64,000 nucleotides of DNA from assembly GCF_900114345.1 (NCBI RefSeq), contig NZ_FOZJ01000002.1:992001-1056000 (forward strand), read 5' to 3'. Under the pieces are notes generated by a model. It was not told where the DNA came from. It worked only from the letters and a program-made list of their open reading frames with translations, and searched no databases. Both the position numbers and the translations under genes were made by a program. The stretch is from Microbacterium sp. cf046 (lineage in GTDB: Bacteria > Actinomycetota > Actinomycetes > Actinomycetales > Microbacteriaceae). Of the stretch, positions 9,789-21,723 are shown one piece after another. How positions within the stretch are numbered: position 1 is the first letter of the stretch; every line of letters starts with the position of its first letter.

Positions 9789-10356
9789 GTGTCACCTCCA
9801 GTCGCGTGCGCATCCGCTCCAGACTTCGTCGGATATGGCTCTTGACGGTGCCGAGCGGCATGTCGAGTCTGCGGGAGATCTCCTGATGGGTGAGATCGTC
9901 GAAGAATGCGAGTTTCATGACCTGCCGTGCATCGGGTTCCAGTCGTTCGATCTCCTGGGCGACCAGCAGGGTCTCGCCGAGATCGACCTCGGGCGTGACG
10001 AGGTCGTCCGGCCGCGTGACGCGCTGCAGTTGCTGCTGCAGCGCGCGGATGCGGGTGCGCGCCTCGTGGGTGTCGGCGATCCGGCGCTTGGCGATCGCGA
10101 CCAGCCAGGTCGAGAGGCGGGCCCGGTTCGGGTCGAAGTTGGCGCGGGAGGTCCACGCCGAGACGAACGTCTTCTGCGTCACGTCCTCGGCGTCGGTCCG
10201 ATCGCCGAGCGATCGGAGGGCGAGGGTGAACACGACCGGCGACCAGCGCCGGTACGCGTGCTCGAGCGCGCGCTCGTCGCCCGCGATGAAGCGCGCGTCC
10301 CACGAGGCTTCCTCGTCGTGTTCCGCCCGTTGTGCGCCCTGCTCACCTCGGCTCAC
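9775..10356 (-). CDS. ECF RNA polymerase sigma factor, SigK-like
   Basis: 193-residue ECF sigma factor. Region 2 spans about residues 30-100 (DRTDAEDVTQKTFVSAW), and region 4 about 130-185 (LTHQEISRRLDMPLGTVKSHIRR). It lies between the sortase and the anti-sigma genes on one strand with short gaps, so it probably controls an envelope regulon that includes the DUF4397 and sortase genes. Confidence 0.94.
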   Translation of the reverse strand: MSRGEQGAQRAEHDEEASWDARFIAGDERALEHAYRRWSPVVFTLALRSLGDRTDAEDVTQKTFVSAWTSRANFDPNRARLSTWLVAIAKRRIADTHEARTRIRALQQQLQRVTRPDDLVTPEVDLGETLLVAQEIERLEPDARQVMKLAFFDDLTHQEISRRLDMPLGTVKSHIRRSLERMRTRLEVTHAAH

Positions 10357-10368
10357 GCGCTCATCCCG

Positions 10369-11007
10369 TCATCCATCGGTACGCGGCGCGGCCACGACGA
10401 CGACATTGTCCTCGTAATGGCCGGTGCTGCTGTCGAATTCGCCTCCGCACGTGATCAGCACCAGCGCTCTGGTGCCGGTCCGCGCGAAGATCTCGTTCGT
10501 GGGGAGGTCCTGCTTCGGATAGTACGTCACCGACACGACCCCGTACGAGGCGACCGAGCCGTCTGCCCCGACCACGGTCACCTCGGCATCGGGGTCGAGG
10601 TCGCGCAGGTCGGCGAACGGGCCGATCGGGTAGTCCGGCGAGTCGATGTGGGCGGAGATCACGGTGTTGCCGTCGCTGCTCCACGGATCGGGGCCGAATC
10701 GGTACCACCCTGCGATCGCAGGGTCAGGCGGCAGCTCCATGAAACCGCCGGATTCGACCCCGACCGGGACGACCTCCATGTCGATGCCCAGTTGCGCGAT
10801 CTGCACCCGCACGGGCGGGAGTGACGCGCGCACGGGCGCCGGCGCGCTCGAGACGATCGGGACATCGACGGCCGCCGTGGGAGCCGGCATGGGCGTCGGC
10901 GTCGAGGTCACCGAGGGTGCGCCCGCCCCGCTGGGGGACGGGGCGGGCGCACATGCCGAGAGGGCGACGACGGCGAGCACCAGTGGTGCGATCAGACGTC
11001 GGGTCAC
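10369..11007 (-). CDS. Class F sortase, predicted lipoprotein
   Basis: 212-residue sortase with catalytic His120 (SAHID) and Cys187 (LITCGGEF). The N-terminus ends in LSAC (Cys19), a good lipobox, followed by a Pro/Thr/Ala-rich linker, so the enzyme may be lipid-anchored rather than held by a transmembrane helix. Class F sortases sit next to DUF4397 proteins and ECF sigma factors in many actinobacteria, as here. No LPXTG substrate is seen in the window. Confidence 0.9.
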   Translation of the reverse strand: MTRRLIAPLVLAVVALSACAPAPSPSGAGAPSVTSTPTPMPAPTAAVDVPIVSSAPAPVRASLPPVRVQIAQLGIDMEVVPVGVESGGFMELPPDPAIAGWYRFGPDPWSSDGNTVISAHIDSPDYPIGPFADLRDLDPDAEVTVVGADGSVASYGVVSVTYYPKQDLPTNEIFARTGTRALVLITCGGEFDSSTGHYEDNVVVVAAPRTDG

Positions 11008-11043
11008 GGAGGCTCTCTCGGGGTTTCGCGGTGAGGTGTGGGC

Positions 11044-11880
11044 TCAGCCGTCGATGCGCGCGGTCCGCGCTCGGCGGGCCACGAGGACGACCGCGACGGA
11101 TGCCGCACCCAGGGCGATCGCGATGCCGGCGATCCACAGTGCCTGGGTCATCGCGTCACGCTCGGCCGCATAGCCGGCCGTCCCGGACGGAACGCCGCCC
11201 GGAGTCGTGTGCCCGACGGTCACCGTCTGCACCGCGAGCGCGAGGTTCTCTCCCTCGAGACTCCCCCACGCATAGACGATGGTGAGCACGCCGTCCTGCA
11301 CTGCGACATCGGCCGGGCCGATGAGCGGGTCGGTGGTCCCGGCAGCGGCCACGGAGACCGAGAGTGTGCCGACCGGCAGGTTGAGGGTCGCCTCATCGGG
11401 GTTCACGAGGCTGGAGATGACCGCACTCCCGCCCGCGAGGACGTCGACTGCGGGGGCGGCCGCGACGTGGCGGACGGTCAGGCGGCCTTCGCCGGCGTTC
11501 GTGGTCGCGATGTCGTTGGTGAACAGGTTCAGCGCCGGGGTGCCCGCCTCGTCGAGGTTGGCAGTTGCCGTGTAGCTCTTGCCGGCCTCGAGTGTGAGGG
11601 TGGCGGGCCCGAGGATGGGGGCGCTGTCATCTGCGGCATCCGGTGCCGTGAGGGCCACCTCGTAATCGCCGGCGGCGAGATCGAGCGGTCCGGCGAGGTC
11701 GCCGGGCTGGAAGTCGTCCAGTGTGAGCTCTCCGTTGACGTAGACGTCGACGGGAGTGTCCGGGATGCCGTGAAGCACCGAGAGGTCGGCGGTCGTCGGC
11801 GAGATGGCCTGGGCGGGAGCGATGAAACCCGCCGCGAGGGCGAATCCTGCTACGACGCCGGCCGCGATTGTCTTGCGCAC
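11044..11880 (-). CDS. DUF4397 surface protein
   Basis: 278-residue secreted protein: signal peptide to about residue 25 (AQA), two DUF4397-type beta-rich units (VLHGIPDTPVDVYVNG and VRHVAAAPAVDVLAGG), then a C-terminal transmembrane helix near 245-267 and a basic tail. No LPXTG-like sorting motif is obvious. GTG start with AAGGAGG 5 nt upstream. First gene of the operon with the sortase, sigma and anti-sigma genes. Confidence 0.9.
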   Translation of the reverse strand: MRKTIAAGVVAGFALAAGFIAPAQAISPTTADLSVLHGIPDTPVDVYVNGELTLDDFQPGDLAGPLDLAAGDYEVALTAPDAADDSAPILGPATLTLEAGKSYTATANLDEAGTPALNLFTNDIATTNAGEGRLTVRHVAAAPAVDVLAGGSAVISSLVNPDEATLNLPVGTLSVSVAAAGTTDPLIGPADVAVQDGVLTIVYAWGSLEGENLALAVQTVTVGHTTPGGVPSGTAGYAAERDAMTQALWIAGIAIALGAASVAVVLVARRARTARIDG

Positions 11881-11979
11881 GTTGTCCTCCTTGTGGGGCG
11901 GCTCGTTCCGCCCTGCAAGGAGTACTTCCCCGCGAACACCCGCTACGGATGCACGCGTGCGAGATTCGTGAGGGCTGGC

Positions 11980-13062
11980 CTAGCGCGCCTCGATCACAGT
12001 GAGCCCGAGCCATTCGCCCAGCTCGGAGATCTCGGCGCGCACCATCTCCGCTTCCTCCGCCTCGAACGGGAGGAACTCGTGCACGGCGTTCACGCGCAGC
12101 GCTTCGCGGTCCTTGTCCACCTCGGCATCCAGCATCCCGACGAATCGATCGCCCATCAGGATCGGATGAGCGAAGAAGCCGTATCTGCGCTGCGGCTTCG
12201 GCTTGAACTGCTCGAGCACGTATTTGAACTCGAAGATCTCCTCCAGGCGGGGGCGGTCGTACAGCATCCCGTCGTACGGGTTGAGGAACGCGACGCGCCC
12301 GCCGTCATCCTCCTCCAGCGCGGCGATCGCCTCCGGGTCGACGCGGAACCTCCACCTGCTGCCCTCCACGCTCGCGGGGTCGCCGGCCTTTCCGACCGCG
12401 TTCCACCAGCGATCGCCCTCCTTCGCGATGCCGGCGGCTTGCAGCGTGCGAAGACGGAGGAGCTCCTTCGCCTCGTACTCGGGATACTCGGGAAGATCCT
12501 GCGGGTAGACCCGCTCGGCGAGGTCCCACCTGCGGTGGCGCCCCTCGCGGCCCACGATCGCCACCTCGCCCTTCCGCATCAGGAAGTCGAGCATGATCGG
12601 CACCTGGTTGGAGCCGGACCACCCGTCCGGCGGTCGACTCACCTGCGCGGTGTCGGGGATGTCGGCGGCCAGCAGCGCACCCTCCGCGCGCAGGCGGGCG
12701 AGCACGTCCGCGCGGAATCCGGCGTTCGCCTCGAGCCACTGCCGGGTGCTGTCGCGGCGCGGCCACTGTCGCATCGTGGGCTGCATCAGCGGCAGCAGGC
12801 TGATCGGGCGGAATGCGCCGTCGAACTCGAAGAGCAGCCGGTCCATCTCGACCGCCTTCGTCAGCTGGCCGGGCTCGTACGACCAGCCGATCCGAGACCA
12901 CAGGACGGTGTGCTCGCACGGGGCGATCGTCGCGGTCGGGTCGATCTTGACGTATGTGAGCTGCTCCGCGACCTCCACGACGTCGCCCGGGCGGTCGGCG
13001 TCCAGCAGCTGTGCGCGCACGACAAGGCGGCGAGCCTGATCGCGGGTGAGCTGATGGGTCAC
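11980..13062 (-). CDS. YcaQ-like winged-helix DNA glycosylase family protein
   Basis: 360-residue protein of the HTH_42 (YcaQ/AlkX-like) family, some members of which unhook DNA crosslinks. Recognisable family segments include QARRLVVRAQLL at the N-terminus and FLNPYDGMLYDRPRLEEIFEFKY and FFAHPILMGDRFVGMLDAEVD towards the C-terminus. GTG start 7 nt after TACGCT on the minus strand, so leaderless; longer upstream frames are not family-like. Activity is not proven for this subgroup. Confidence 0.87.
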   Translation of the reverse strand: MTHQLTRDQARRLVVRAQLLDADRPGDVVEVAEQLTYVKIDPTATIAPCEHTVLWSRIGWSYEPGQLTKAVEMDRLLFEFDGAFRPISLLPLMQPTMRQWPRRDSTRQWLEANAGFRADVLARLRAEGALLAADIPDTAQVSRPPDGWSGSNQVPIMLDFLMRKGEVAIVGREGRHRRWDLAERVYPQDLPEYPEYEAKELLRLRTLQAAGIAKEGDRWWNAVGKAGDPASVEGSRWRFRVDPEAIAALEEDDGGRVAFLNPYDGMLYDRPRLEEIFEFKYVLEQFKPKPQRRYGFFAHPILMGDRFVGMLDAEVDKDREALRVNAVHEFLPFEAEEAEMVRAEISELGEWLGLTVIEAR

Positions 13063-13114
13063 GATTCCGAGCGTAACGATGGGTCGTGTCGGAGGTGGCG
13101 GGTAGACACGCAGC

Positions 13115-13489
13115 ATGAATGCAGTCGTACAGAACTGGCTCGACGGATATCTGCGCGCATGGTCGTCGAACGATTCCGAAGACATCCGCGCACTGTTCAC
13201 GGAAGACGCCACATACGCGGGCGGTCCGTTCGACCCCGAGCCGTGGGTCGGCCGCGAGGGAATCGTCGAGGGCTGGCTCGCACATCAGGATGAGCCCGGC
13301 TCCTGGTCGTTCGAGGGCGTTCCGCTCGCATACTCGGACGGGGTGGGCGTCATCCAGGGCCGCACGGACTACGGCGACGGAAAGCTGTACGCCAACCTCT
13401 TCGTCGTGACGTTCGCCGAAGACGGACGTGCGCGATCGTTCGTGGAATGGTTCATGGAGCCCGGCCCGGTCCGTTCCGATCAGGAGTGA
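13115..13489 (+). CDS. NTF2-like / SnoaL-type small protein
   Basis: 124-residue cone-fold (NTF2-like) protein, from NWLDGYLRAWSSNDSEDIRALFTEDATY to RARSFVEWFMEPG. Such proteins bind or isomerise small hydrophobic ligands, or are stand-alone ligand carriers; no catalytic residue pattern allows a choice. A TAGACA box 6 nt before the ATG suggests a leaderless message. Divergent from the YcaQ-like gene. Confidence 0.82.
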   Translation: MNAVVQNWLDGYLRAWSSNDSEDIRALFTEDATYAGGPFDPEPWVGREGIVEGWLAHQDEPGSWSFEGVPLAYSDGVGVIQGRTDYGDGKLYANLFVVTFAEDGRARSFVEWFMEPGPVRSDQE

Positions 13490-13530
13490 CGCGAGCCGCG
13501 GAGCACGCCTGCCCCTGCACCTGTCTGGCC

Positions 13531-14505
13531 TCAGAACCGGAGCAGGATCTTTCCTTCACGGCCTGGTTCGGCACTCGCGGCCGCGGCAGCACGCGCCTGC
13601 TCGAAGGGGAACACTTCGCCGACGGGAAGGTCGATCTCGCCCGAGCCGACGGCGCGCAGCAGTTCGCCGAACAGCGCGCCGCGGGTGGCTGGATCGATCG
13701 ACCTCGCGGCAGTGGTGGCCCAGAACCCCTTCACGGTCGTCCCGCGGAAGATGAGGTCGCCCGCCGAGAGCTGCAGCATCTCCGAGCCCATCGCGCCGAA
13801 CGAGATGAGCGTGCCTCCGTCGCCCAGGAGCGAGAGGAGCCTGCCGGCCGCCGTTCCGCCGACTGAATCGACCGCCGCACGCGGTCGGGCGCCGTCGAGG
13901 ATCTCTGCGACACGATCGCGCCAGCCGGGGCTGTCGGTCGAGACGACATCGCGGATGCCGAGCGCCGCGAGTTCGTCGACGGCCGCTTGACGGCGCACCA
14001 GGCCGAGCACGCGGATGCCGCGCGCCGGTGCGAACTGCGCCACCAGTTTGCCGACCATGCCGTTGGCGGTGTTCTGCACGATCCAATCCCCTGACTCCAC
14101 CTCGAGCGACTCCAGCAGCGCGAGCGCGCTGAAGGGCATCGACATGAGCTGGGCCGCGGTCTCGTCGCTCATGGTGTCGGGCACCGGCACGAGGCCTGAC
14201 GCCTTGGCCGTGAAGTACTCCGCCCATGCGCCGAACGTTCCACCCGTCACCCGCTGGCCGACCTGAAGCCCTTCGACGCCGTCGCCGAGCGCATCGACGA
14301 TGCCCATCGCCTCACTTCCTGACCCAGCCGGCAGCTCGGGCTTGAATCCGTAGTCGCCGCGGATGGTCCACAGGTCGTGATTGTGGATCGGCGCGAGCAC
14401 CGTGCGGACGCGCACCTCCCCCGGCCCGGGCTCCGGAAGCGGTCGTTCCCCGACCTCGAGCACCTCGGTCGGGTCACCGAATTCCGTGTGGATGAGTGCG
14501 CGCAT
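13531..14505 (-). CDS. Zinc-independent quinone/enoyl reductase (MDR family)
   Basis: 324-residue medium-chain dehydrogenase/reductase. It lacks the catalytic and structural zinc cysteines and resembles NADPH-dependent enoyl or quinone reductases ([40 protein letters not shown]). ATG with AGGAG 9 nt upstream was chosen over a longer frame that has no family likeness. Divergent from the SDR gene at 14665; substrate unknown. Confidence 0.88.
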   Translation of the reverse strand: MRALIHTEFGDPTEVLEVGERPLPEPGPGEVRVRTVLAPIHNHDLWTIRGDYGFKPELPAGSGSEAMGIVDALGDGVEGLQVGQRVTGGTFGAWAEYFTAKASGLVPVPDTMSDETAAQLMSMPFSALALLESLEVESGDWIVQNTANGMVGKLVAQFAPARGIRVLGLVRRQAAVDELAALGIRDVVSTDSPGWRDRVAEILDGARPRAAVDSVGGTAAGRLLSLLGDGGTLISFGAMGSEMLQLSAGDLIFRGTTVKGFWATTAARSIDPATRGALFGELLRAVGSGEIDLPVGEVFPFEQARAAAAASAEPGREGKILLRF

Positions 14506-14664
14506 GATGGTGATGCTCCTCGATATCGCGGCGTGGTCCAGCGAGTTCGAGCGTACGACCTGCCTGCCACGGATCGGCGATCCCTGGGTAACCGCGCCCT
14601 GAATGTCGACGCGGCATCCGCGGAGCATTGCAGCATCGCGTCACGACACTCAGGAGCTGCAGCC

Positions 14665-15603
14665 ATGCCGAAGACCATCGACATCACCGTCCCCGACCTC
14701 ACGGGGCGCCTCGCCCTCGTCACCGGCGCGAGCGACGGCGTCGGATTCGAGATCGCCGCCCGGCTCGTGCGCTCGGGGGCGGAGCTGATCATGCCGGTCC
14801 GCAACGTGCAGAAGGGCGAGGAGGCGGCAGATCGCATCAGGCAGCGCACGCCCGGAGCGCTCGTCCGCATTGCAGAGCTCGATCTGTCGTCGCTCGACTC
14901 GGTCGCCTCGTTCGCGGACGACATGATCGCAGCCGGACGCCCGATCGGCATCCTGATCAACAACGCCGGTGTCATGAACCCTCCGGCGCGGCAGCTGACC
15001 CGCGATGGGTTCGAGCTGCAGTTCGCGACCAACCATCTCGGCCACTTCGCACTCGTCGCCCGCCTGCTCCCGCTGCTTCGCGACGGGCACGCTCACGTGA
15101 CGAGTCAGGTGAGCATCGCGGCGAACGAGGGCGCGGTCAAGTGGGACGACCCCAACTGGGAGCGCGACTACGACCCGATGAAGGCGTACAGCTCGTCCAA
15201 GATCGCGTTCGGCCTGTTCGCGACCGAGCTGCAACGGCGTTCCGATGCCGCGGGCTGGGGCATGCAGAGCAACCTGTCGCATCCGGGGGTCACGCCGACC
15301 AACCTGCTCGCCGCCCAACCCGGAATGGGGCGGCCCGACGACACGACCGCCGTCAGGTTCATCCGCGCGATGTCGCGCCGCGGTCTGCTGTTCGGAACTC
15401 CGGCCTCCGCAGCGCTGTCGGCCGTGTATGCCGCGACCAGCCCGGAGGCGAGGGGTGGGCGGCTGTACGGGCCGAAGGGCTTCCAGCACCTGCGCGGTCT
15501 GCCCGCCGAGCAGCGCCTCTATTCGCGGCTTCAGGATGAGGATGCCGCCCGCCGCATCTGGGATCTGTCAGAGCAGCTGGTGGGAGTGAAGGTCGCCGGC
15601 TGA
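14665..15603 (+). CDS. SDR family oxidoreductase, retinol-dehydrogenase-like
   Basis: 312-residue SDR with TGASDGVG for cofactor binding, NNAG and catalytic Tyr175/Lys179 (YSSSK). The [18 protein letters not shown] context and C-terminal extension fit the retinol dehydrogenase-like/protochlorophyllide-reductase-like subgroup. ATG with CAGGAG 9 nt upstream. Followed after 78 bp by a MmyB-type regulator that may control it. Confidence 0.9.
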   Translation: MPKTIDITVPDLTGRLALVTGASDGVGFEIAARLVRSGAELIMPVRNVQKGEEAADRIRQRTPGALVRIAELDLSSLDSVASFADDMIAAGRPIGILINNAGVMNPPARQLTRDGFELQFATNHLGHFALVARLLPLLRDGHAHVTSQVSIAANEGAVKWDDPNWERDYDPMKAYSSSKIAFGLFATELQRRSDAAGWGMQSNLSHPGVTPTNLLAAQPGMGRPDDTTAVRFIRAMSRRGLLFGTPASAALSAVYAATSPEARGGRLYGPKGFQHLRGLPAEQRLYSRLQDEDAARRIWDLSEQLVGVKVAG

Positions 15604-15630
15604 CCCCCTCCGGACCTCGACCGCGCACCC

Positions 15631-15647
15631 AGGGACCGCCGGTCCCT
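15631..15647. promoter_or_regulatory. Palindrome between SDR and regulator genes
   Basis: AGGGACC, GCC, GGTCCCT: perfect 7-bp arms, 35 nt before the regulator ATG and 28 nt after the SDR stop. It could be the operator of the downstream XRE/MmyB regulator or a short terminator hairpin for the SDR; no T-run follows. Position favours an operator. Confidence 0.45.
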
Positions 15648-15681
15648 TGTTGCGCCCACGCCGATCTCGGAGACTCGAACC

Positions 15682-18321
<2,640 letters not shown>

Positions 18322-18440
18322 CCGTCGACTCCTCGTCCTGCGGCTTCATCCGACCGCGCGTCATATTCTCGTCCGCCGCGCGGCGGCGCGCGACGGTGTC
18401 GACGGTGCTGGAACAGCCGCCTCCGCTTCCGTCACCAGGG

Positions 18441-18470
18441 TTGCCCACCGCGGGCTCCGGCTGGCAATGT
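18441..18470 (+). promoter_or_regulatory. Candidate promoter of the peptide-export operon
   Basis: TTGCCC (18441-18446), 18 bases, CAATGT (18465-18470), giving a leader of about 55 nt before the precursor-peptide ATG. It is the best sigma70-like pair in the 209-bp divergent region, but the -10 match is imperfect and no operator is evident. Confidence 0.4.
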
Positions 18471-18530
18471 TCGCAGAGACGCGATCGTCGATGTGCCGGA
18501 GGGCACCGCGCACGGGGAAGAGGAGCCGAC

Positions 18531-18695
18531 ATGTCGCAAGATCCGAAGGCGGCGGAGCCGCCGCCTCCCCCGGTCGCGCAGTCCGGCCCCATCGAGTCGC
18601 GGGAGCTCACCGACGAGGAGCTGGACTCGATCGCGGGCGGTGACGGCGCGTGGGGCGACGAGATCAGTCGACTGCGGAACGGCGGGATCACGTGA
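18531..18695 (+). CDS. Double-glycine precursor peptide of the NHLM operon
   Basis: 54-residue peptide. The leader is Pro-rich and then acidic, ending ELTDEELDSIAGG (residues 25-37), the classic double-glycine motif cut by C39 peptidases. The predicted released part is DGAWGDEISRLRNGGIT, 17 residues with no Cys and only one Ser and one Thr, so thioether or azole modification is unlikely. GAGGAG 6-8 nt before the ATG. The stop overlaps the GTG of the HlyD-like gene (GTGA). No modification or immunity gene is apparent nearby. Confidence 0.8.
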   Translation: MSQDPKAAEPPPPPVAQSGPIESRELTDEELDSIAGGDGAWGDEISRLRNGGIT

Positions 18696-19516
18696 GTCCG
18701 ACGCTGTTCCGCCCCAGCGCCGTCGCACACCTGTCCAGCCCTGAGCAGCTCGACACGGTGGTGCGGGTCACGCGGCCGCGCAGCTGGATCGCGCTGGCGG
18801 CCGTCGGCGTGGTGCTGATCAGCTTCGTCGTGTGGTGCTTCGTGGGCACCGTGCAGACCACGTTCCCCGGCGGCGGAGTGCTGCTCACCCAGTACGGCAC
18901 CTTCAACAGCGTGACCCCGCAGACGGGGCAGGTGACATCCGTGCTGGTCGCCCAGGGCGATGAGGTGCGAGCGGGCGACACGCTGGCGACCGTCGAGACG
19001 GAGGATGCCGAGACGGTGATGGTGACCGCACCCACCGACGGCAGCGTCGTCGAGATGCTCGCCTACCCCAGCGATCACGTCGAGGCTGGATCGACGGTCG
19101 TCAGGATCCAGCCCGCCGACGAGGAGCTGCACTGCTTCATCTACGTGCCGATCAGCGCGCGGCAGCCGATCAAGCCGGGCATGCCGGTGCAGATCGATGT
19201 GACGACAGTCCCCTCGGAGCAGTACGGACTGCTGCTCGGCACGGTCGCGAAGGTCAGCTCGCACCCGGCGACGCGCGAGGGGGTCGACGCGCTGCTGAAC
19301 AATGCGGACGTCACGCAGATCGTCGTCTCCGGCAACCCCGTGATCCAGGTCGAGGTGACCCTCACCCCCGCGTCGACCCCGACCGGCTACGCGTGGACCT
19401 CAAGCCAGGGGCCGCCTGAGCCGCTCAGCGCAGGCACCCTCGTCAACGCCACCGTGATCACCGCCGTGCAGCATCCGATCGCACTGCTGTTCCCGTCCGA
19501 TCGGGCATCGGAATGA
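18692..19516 (+). CDS. NHLM-type HlyD-like secretion protein
   Basis: 274-residue membrane-fusion-like protein: one transmembrane helix near residues 32-53, then a beta-barrel/lipoyl-type region (GQVTSVLVAQGDEVRAGDTLATVE, DGSVVEMLAYPSDHVEAGSTVV). It has no long coiled-coil hairpin, which fits the short NHLM secretion-protein type in a bacterium without outer membrane. The GTG start (GTGA overlap) is preferred to an earlier ATG inside the peptide gene. Confidence 0.86.
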   Translation: MSPTLFRPSAVAHLSSPEQLDTVVRVTRPRSWIALAAVGVVLISFVVWCFVGTVQTTFPGGGVLLTQYGTFNSVTPQTGQVTSVLVAQGDEVRAGDTLATVETEDAETVMVTAPTDGSVVEMLAYPSDHVEAGSTVVRIQPADEELHCFIYVPISARQPIKPGMPVQIDVTTVPSEQYGLLLGTVAKVSSHPATREGVDALLNNADVTQIVVSGNPVIQVEVTLTPASTPTGYAWTSSQGPPEPLSAGTLVNATVITAVQHPIALLFPSDRASE

Positions 19517-21723
19517 CGGGTGGCACGCTGACCGCGCCCGCGGAGGTCGCATTGCCGTCCACCCGGCGCGAGCGGACCCCCACGGTGCTGCAGATGGAGG
19601 CCGCCGAGTGCGGGGCGGCATCCCTGCGGATGGTGCTGGCCCACTACGGCCGCTGGGTCCCGCTGGACGAGCTGCGTCAGGAGAGCGGCGTCTCACGCGA
19701 CGGCGTCAAGGCGAGCAACATCGTCAAGGCGGCGCGCAGCTACGGCATGGTCGCGAAGGGATTCAGTCAGGACATCGACGCGCTGCGGGCCGGGCCGCTT
19801 CCGGCGATCGTGTATTGGAACTTCAACCACTTCCTCGTGGTGGAGGGCTACGCGCCGGGTCGCTGGTTCCTCAAGGATCCGGCGTACGGCTCACGGGCGG
19901 TGAGCGACGCCGAGTTCGACCGCTCGTTCACCGGCATCGTGCTGCGCCTCGAGCCCGGGGCGGACTTCCGACGCGAAGGGCGTCCGCCGTCGGTGCTGAC
20001 CGGACTCGCCGGCCGCATGCGCAATTCGCTCTCGGGCCTGCTCTACGCGGTCCTCGCGGGCCTCGGCCTGGTGATCCCAGGACTCGCGGCCGCGGTGCTG
20101 ACGAAGGCGTTCGTCGACCAGGTGCTCGTCGCCGATCAGCCGGGTGCGATCTGGCCGATCCTGGGCCTGCTCGCCGGGGCGGCGCTGATCGTGCTGCTGC
20201 TGACTGCGCTGCGGTCCCACTATCTGCTCAGACTCGAGACGAAGCTCTCGCTGCACAGCTCGGGCGTGTTCCTCTGGCACATCCTTCGATTGCCGGTGTC
20301 CTTCTACGCCCAGCGCTCGGCGGGCGAGATCGCGGGCCGGGTGTCGCGAAACGACCGCGTGGCGGTGGTGCTCTCGAGCGAAGTCGCGGCGGCCGTGATC
20401 GACTCGGTCGTCGTCGTGTTCTACTTCGCGGTGATGGTGAGCTACAGCCCCGGGCTCGCGCTCGTGGCCGTCGCCGCCGCGGTGATCAACATCCTCGTGC
20501 TGCGCAAAGTCGGCCGGCGCCGGCGAGACGAGAACCTCCGCGTGCTGCAGGACAGCGGTGCGCTGCTGGGCAGCGCGATGAGCGGGATCCGTTCGATCGA
20601 GTCGGTCAAGGCCGCCGGGCGCGAAGCGGACCTCTTCACCCGCATCGCCGGACTGCACGCGAAGACCGTGAGCGGTGCGCAGCGTCTGGGCGACGCATCC
20701 CTGCCCCTCTTCGTCGTCCCTCCGCTGATGGCCGGCCTCACCACCGTCGCGGTGCTCGGGTGGGGCGGCCTGAACGTCGTGAACGGGGCGATGAGCCTCG
20801 GCACGCTCATCGCCTTCCAGCTGCTCATGGGCCGAGCCGCCGAGCCCATCGGCCGATTCGTCGCGCTCGGCGGCACGCTTCAGGAGGTCGGCGGGGATCT
20901 CGAGCGCCTGGACGACGTACTGGCCAACCCGATCGACGAGATCGCCGATGCACAGGCGAACCGGGTGGACGACGACGCGCCAGTGCGACTCACCGGCCAG
21001 CTCGAGCTGCGGAACGTGACCTTCGGCTACAGCCCGCTCGAGCCGCCGCTCCTGAACGGGGTCAGCCTCATCCTGCGGCCGGGCAGCCGGGTGGCGCTCG
21101 TCGGCGGCTCGGGCAGCGGGAAGTCGACGATCACCCGTCTCGTGGCGGGGCTGTATCACCCGTGGAGCGGTGAGATCCTCTTCGACGGCATCCCCCGCGA
21201 CGACTGGCCGCGTGACACGATCACCACCTCCGTCGCCCTGGTCGACCAGAACATCACGCTGTTCAGCGGCACCGTGCGCGACAACCTCACGATGTGGGAC
21301 CCGTCGATCCCCGAGCAGCGCGTCGTGCAGGCGGCGCACGATGCCTCGATCCACGAACAGATCGCCCGACGCCCCGACGGCTATCTCACCGAGGTACGGG
21401 AGTCCGGCGCGAACTTCAGCGGAGGCGAAGGACAGCGACTCGAGATCGCCCGCGCCCTCGTGCCGGAGCCGCGGATCATGATCCTCGACGAGGCGACGAG
21501 CGCCCTCGATCCGACGACCGAAGCGCTGATCGATCGCAACATCCGCCGTCGCGGCTGCACGACGCTGATCGTCGCGCACCGGCTGAGCACGATCCGCGAC
21601 TGCGACGAGATCGTGGTCATGGAGCGCGGCCGCATCGTCGAGCGCGGCACCCACGACCAGATGATCGGCAGCGGCGGTCCCTACAGCCGCCTGTTCGCCG
21701 CCGACGGAAGCGAAGACGAATGA
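19513..21723 (+). CDS. NHLM-type ABC transporter with C39 peptidase
   Basis: 736-residue peptidase-containing ABC transporter. The C39 domain (about residues 22-145) has oxyanion Gln27, catalytic Cys33 (AAECGAASL), His106 (FNHFLVVEG) and Asp122 (KDPAYG). A transmembrane domain follows (about 165-450), then a nucleotide-binding domain with Walker A GGSGSGKST (~530), signature FSGGEGQR (~635) and Walker B IMILDEA (~655). It should cut the leader after Gly-Gly and export the mature peptide. ATGA overlaps at both ends. Confidence 0.93.
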   Translation: MTGGTLTAPAEVALPSTRRERTPTVLQMEAAECGAASLRMVLAHYGRWVPLDELRQESGVSRDGVKASNIVKAARSYGMVAKGFSQDIDALRAGPLPAIVYWNFNHFLVVEGYAPGRWFLKDPAYGSRAVSDAEFDRSFTGIVLRLEPGADFRREGRPPSVLTGLAGRMRNSLSGLLYAVLAGLGLVIPGLAAAVLTKAFVDQVLVADQPGAIWPILGLLAGAALIVLLLTALRSHYLLRLETKLSLHSSGVFLWHILRLPVSFYAQRSAGEIAGRVSRNDRVAVVLSSEVAAAVIDSVVVVFYFAVMVSYSPGLALVAVAAAVINILVLRKVGRRRRDENLRVLQDSGALLGSAMSGIRSIESVKAAGREADLFTRIAGLHAKTVSGAQRLGDASLPLFVVPPLMAGLTTVAVLGWGGLNVVNGAMSLGTLIAFQLLMGRAAEPIGRFVALGGTLQEVGGDLERLDDVLANPIDEIADAQANRVDDDAPVRLTGQLELRNVTFGYSPLEPPLLNGVSLILRPGSRVALVGGSGSGKSTITRLVAGLYHPWSGEILFDGIPRDDWPRDTITTSVALVDQNITLFSGTVRDNLTMWDPSIPEQRVVQAAHDASIHEQIARRPDGYLTEVRESGANFSGGEGQRLEIARALVPEPRIMILDEATSALDPTTEALIDRNIRRRGCTTLIVAHRLSTIRDCDEIVVMERGRIVERGTHDQMIGSGGPYSRLFAADGSEDE

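Noticed and set aside
9775..11880. Sortase with LPXTG substrate in the same operon
   Set aside because: No LPXTG-like motif in the DUF4397 protein or in the Ig-like and CWB2 secreted proteins.
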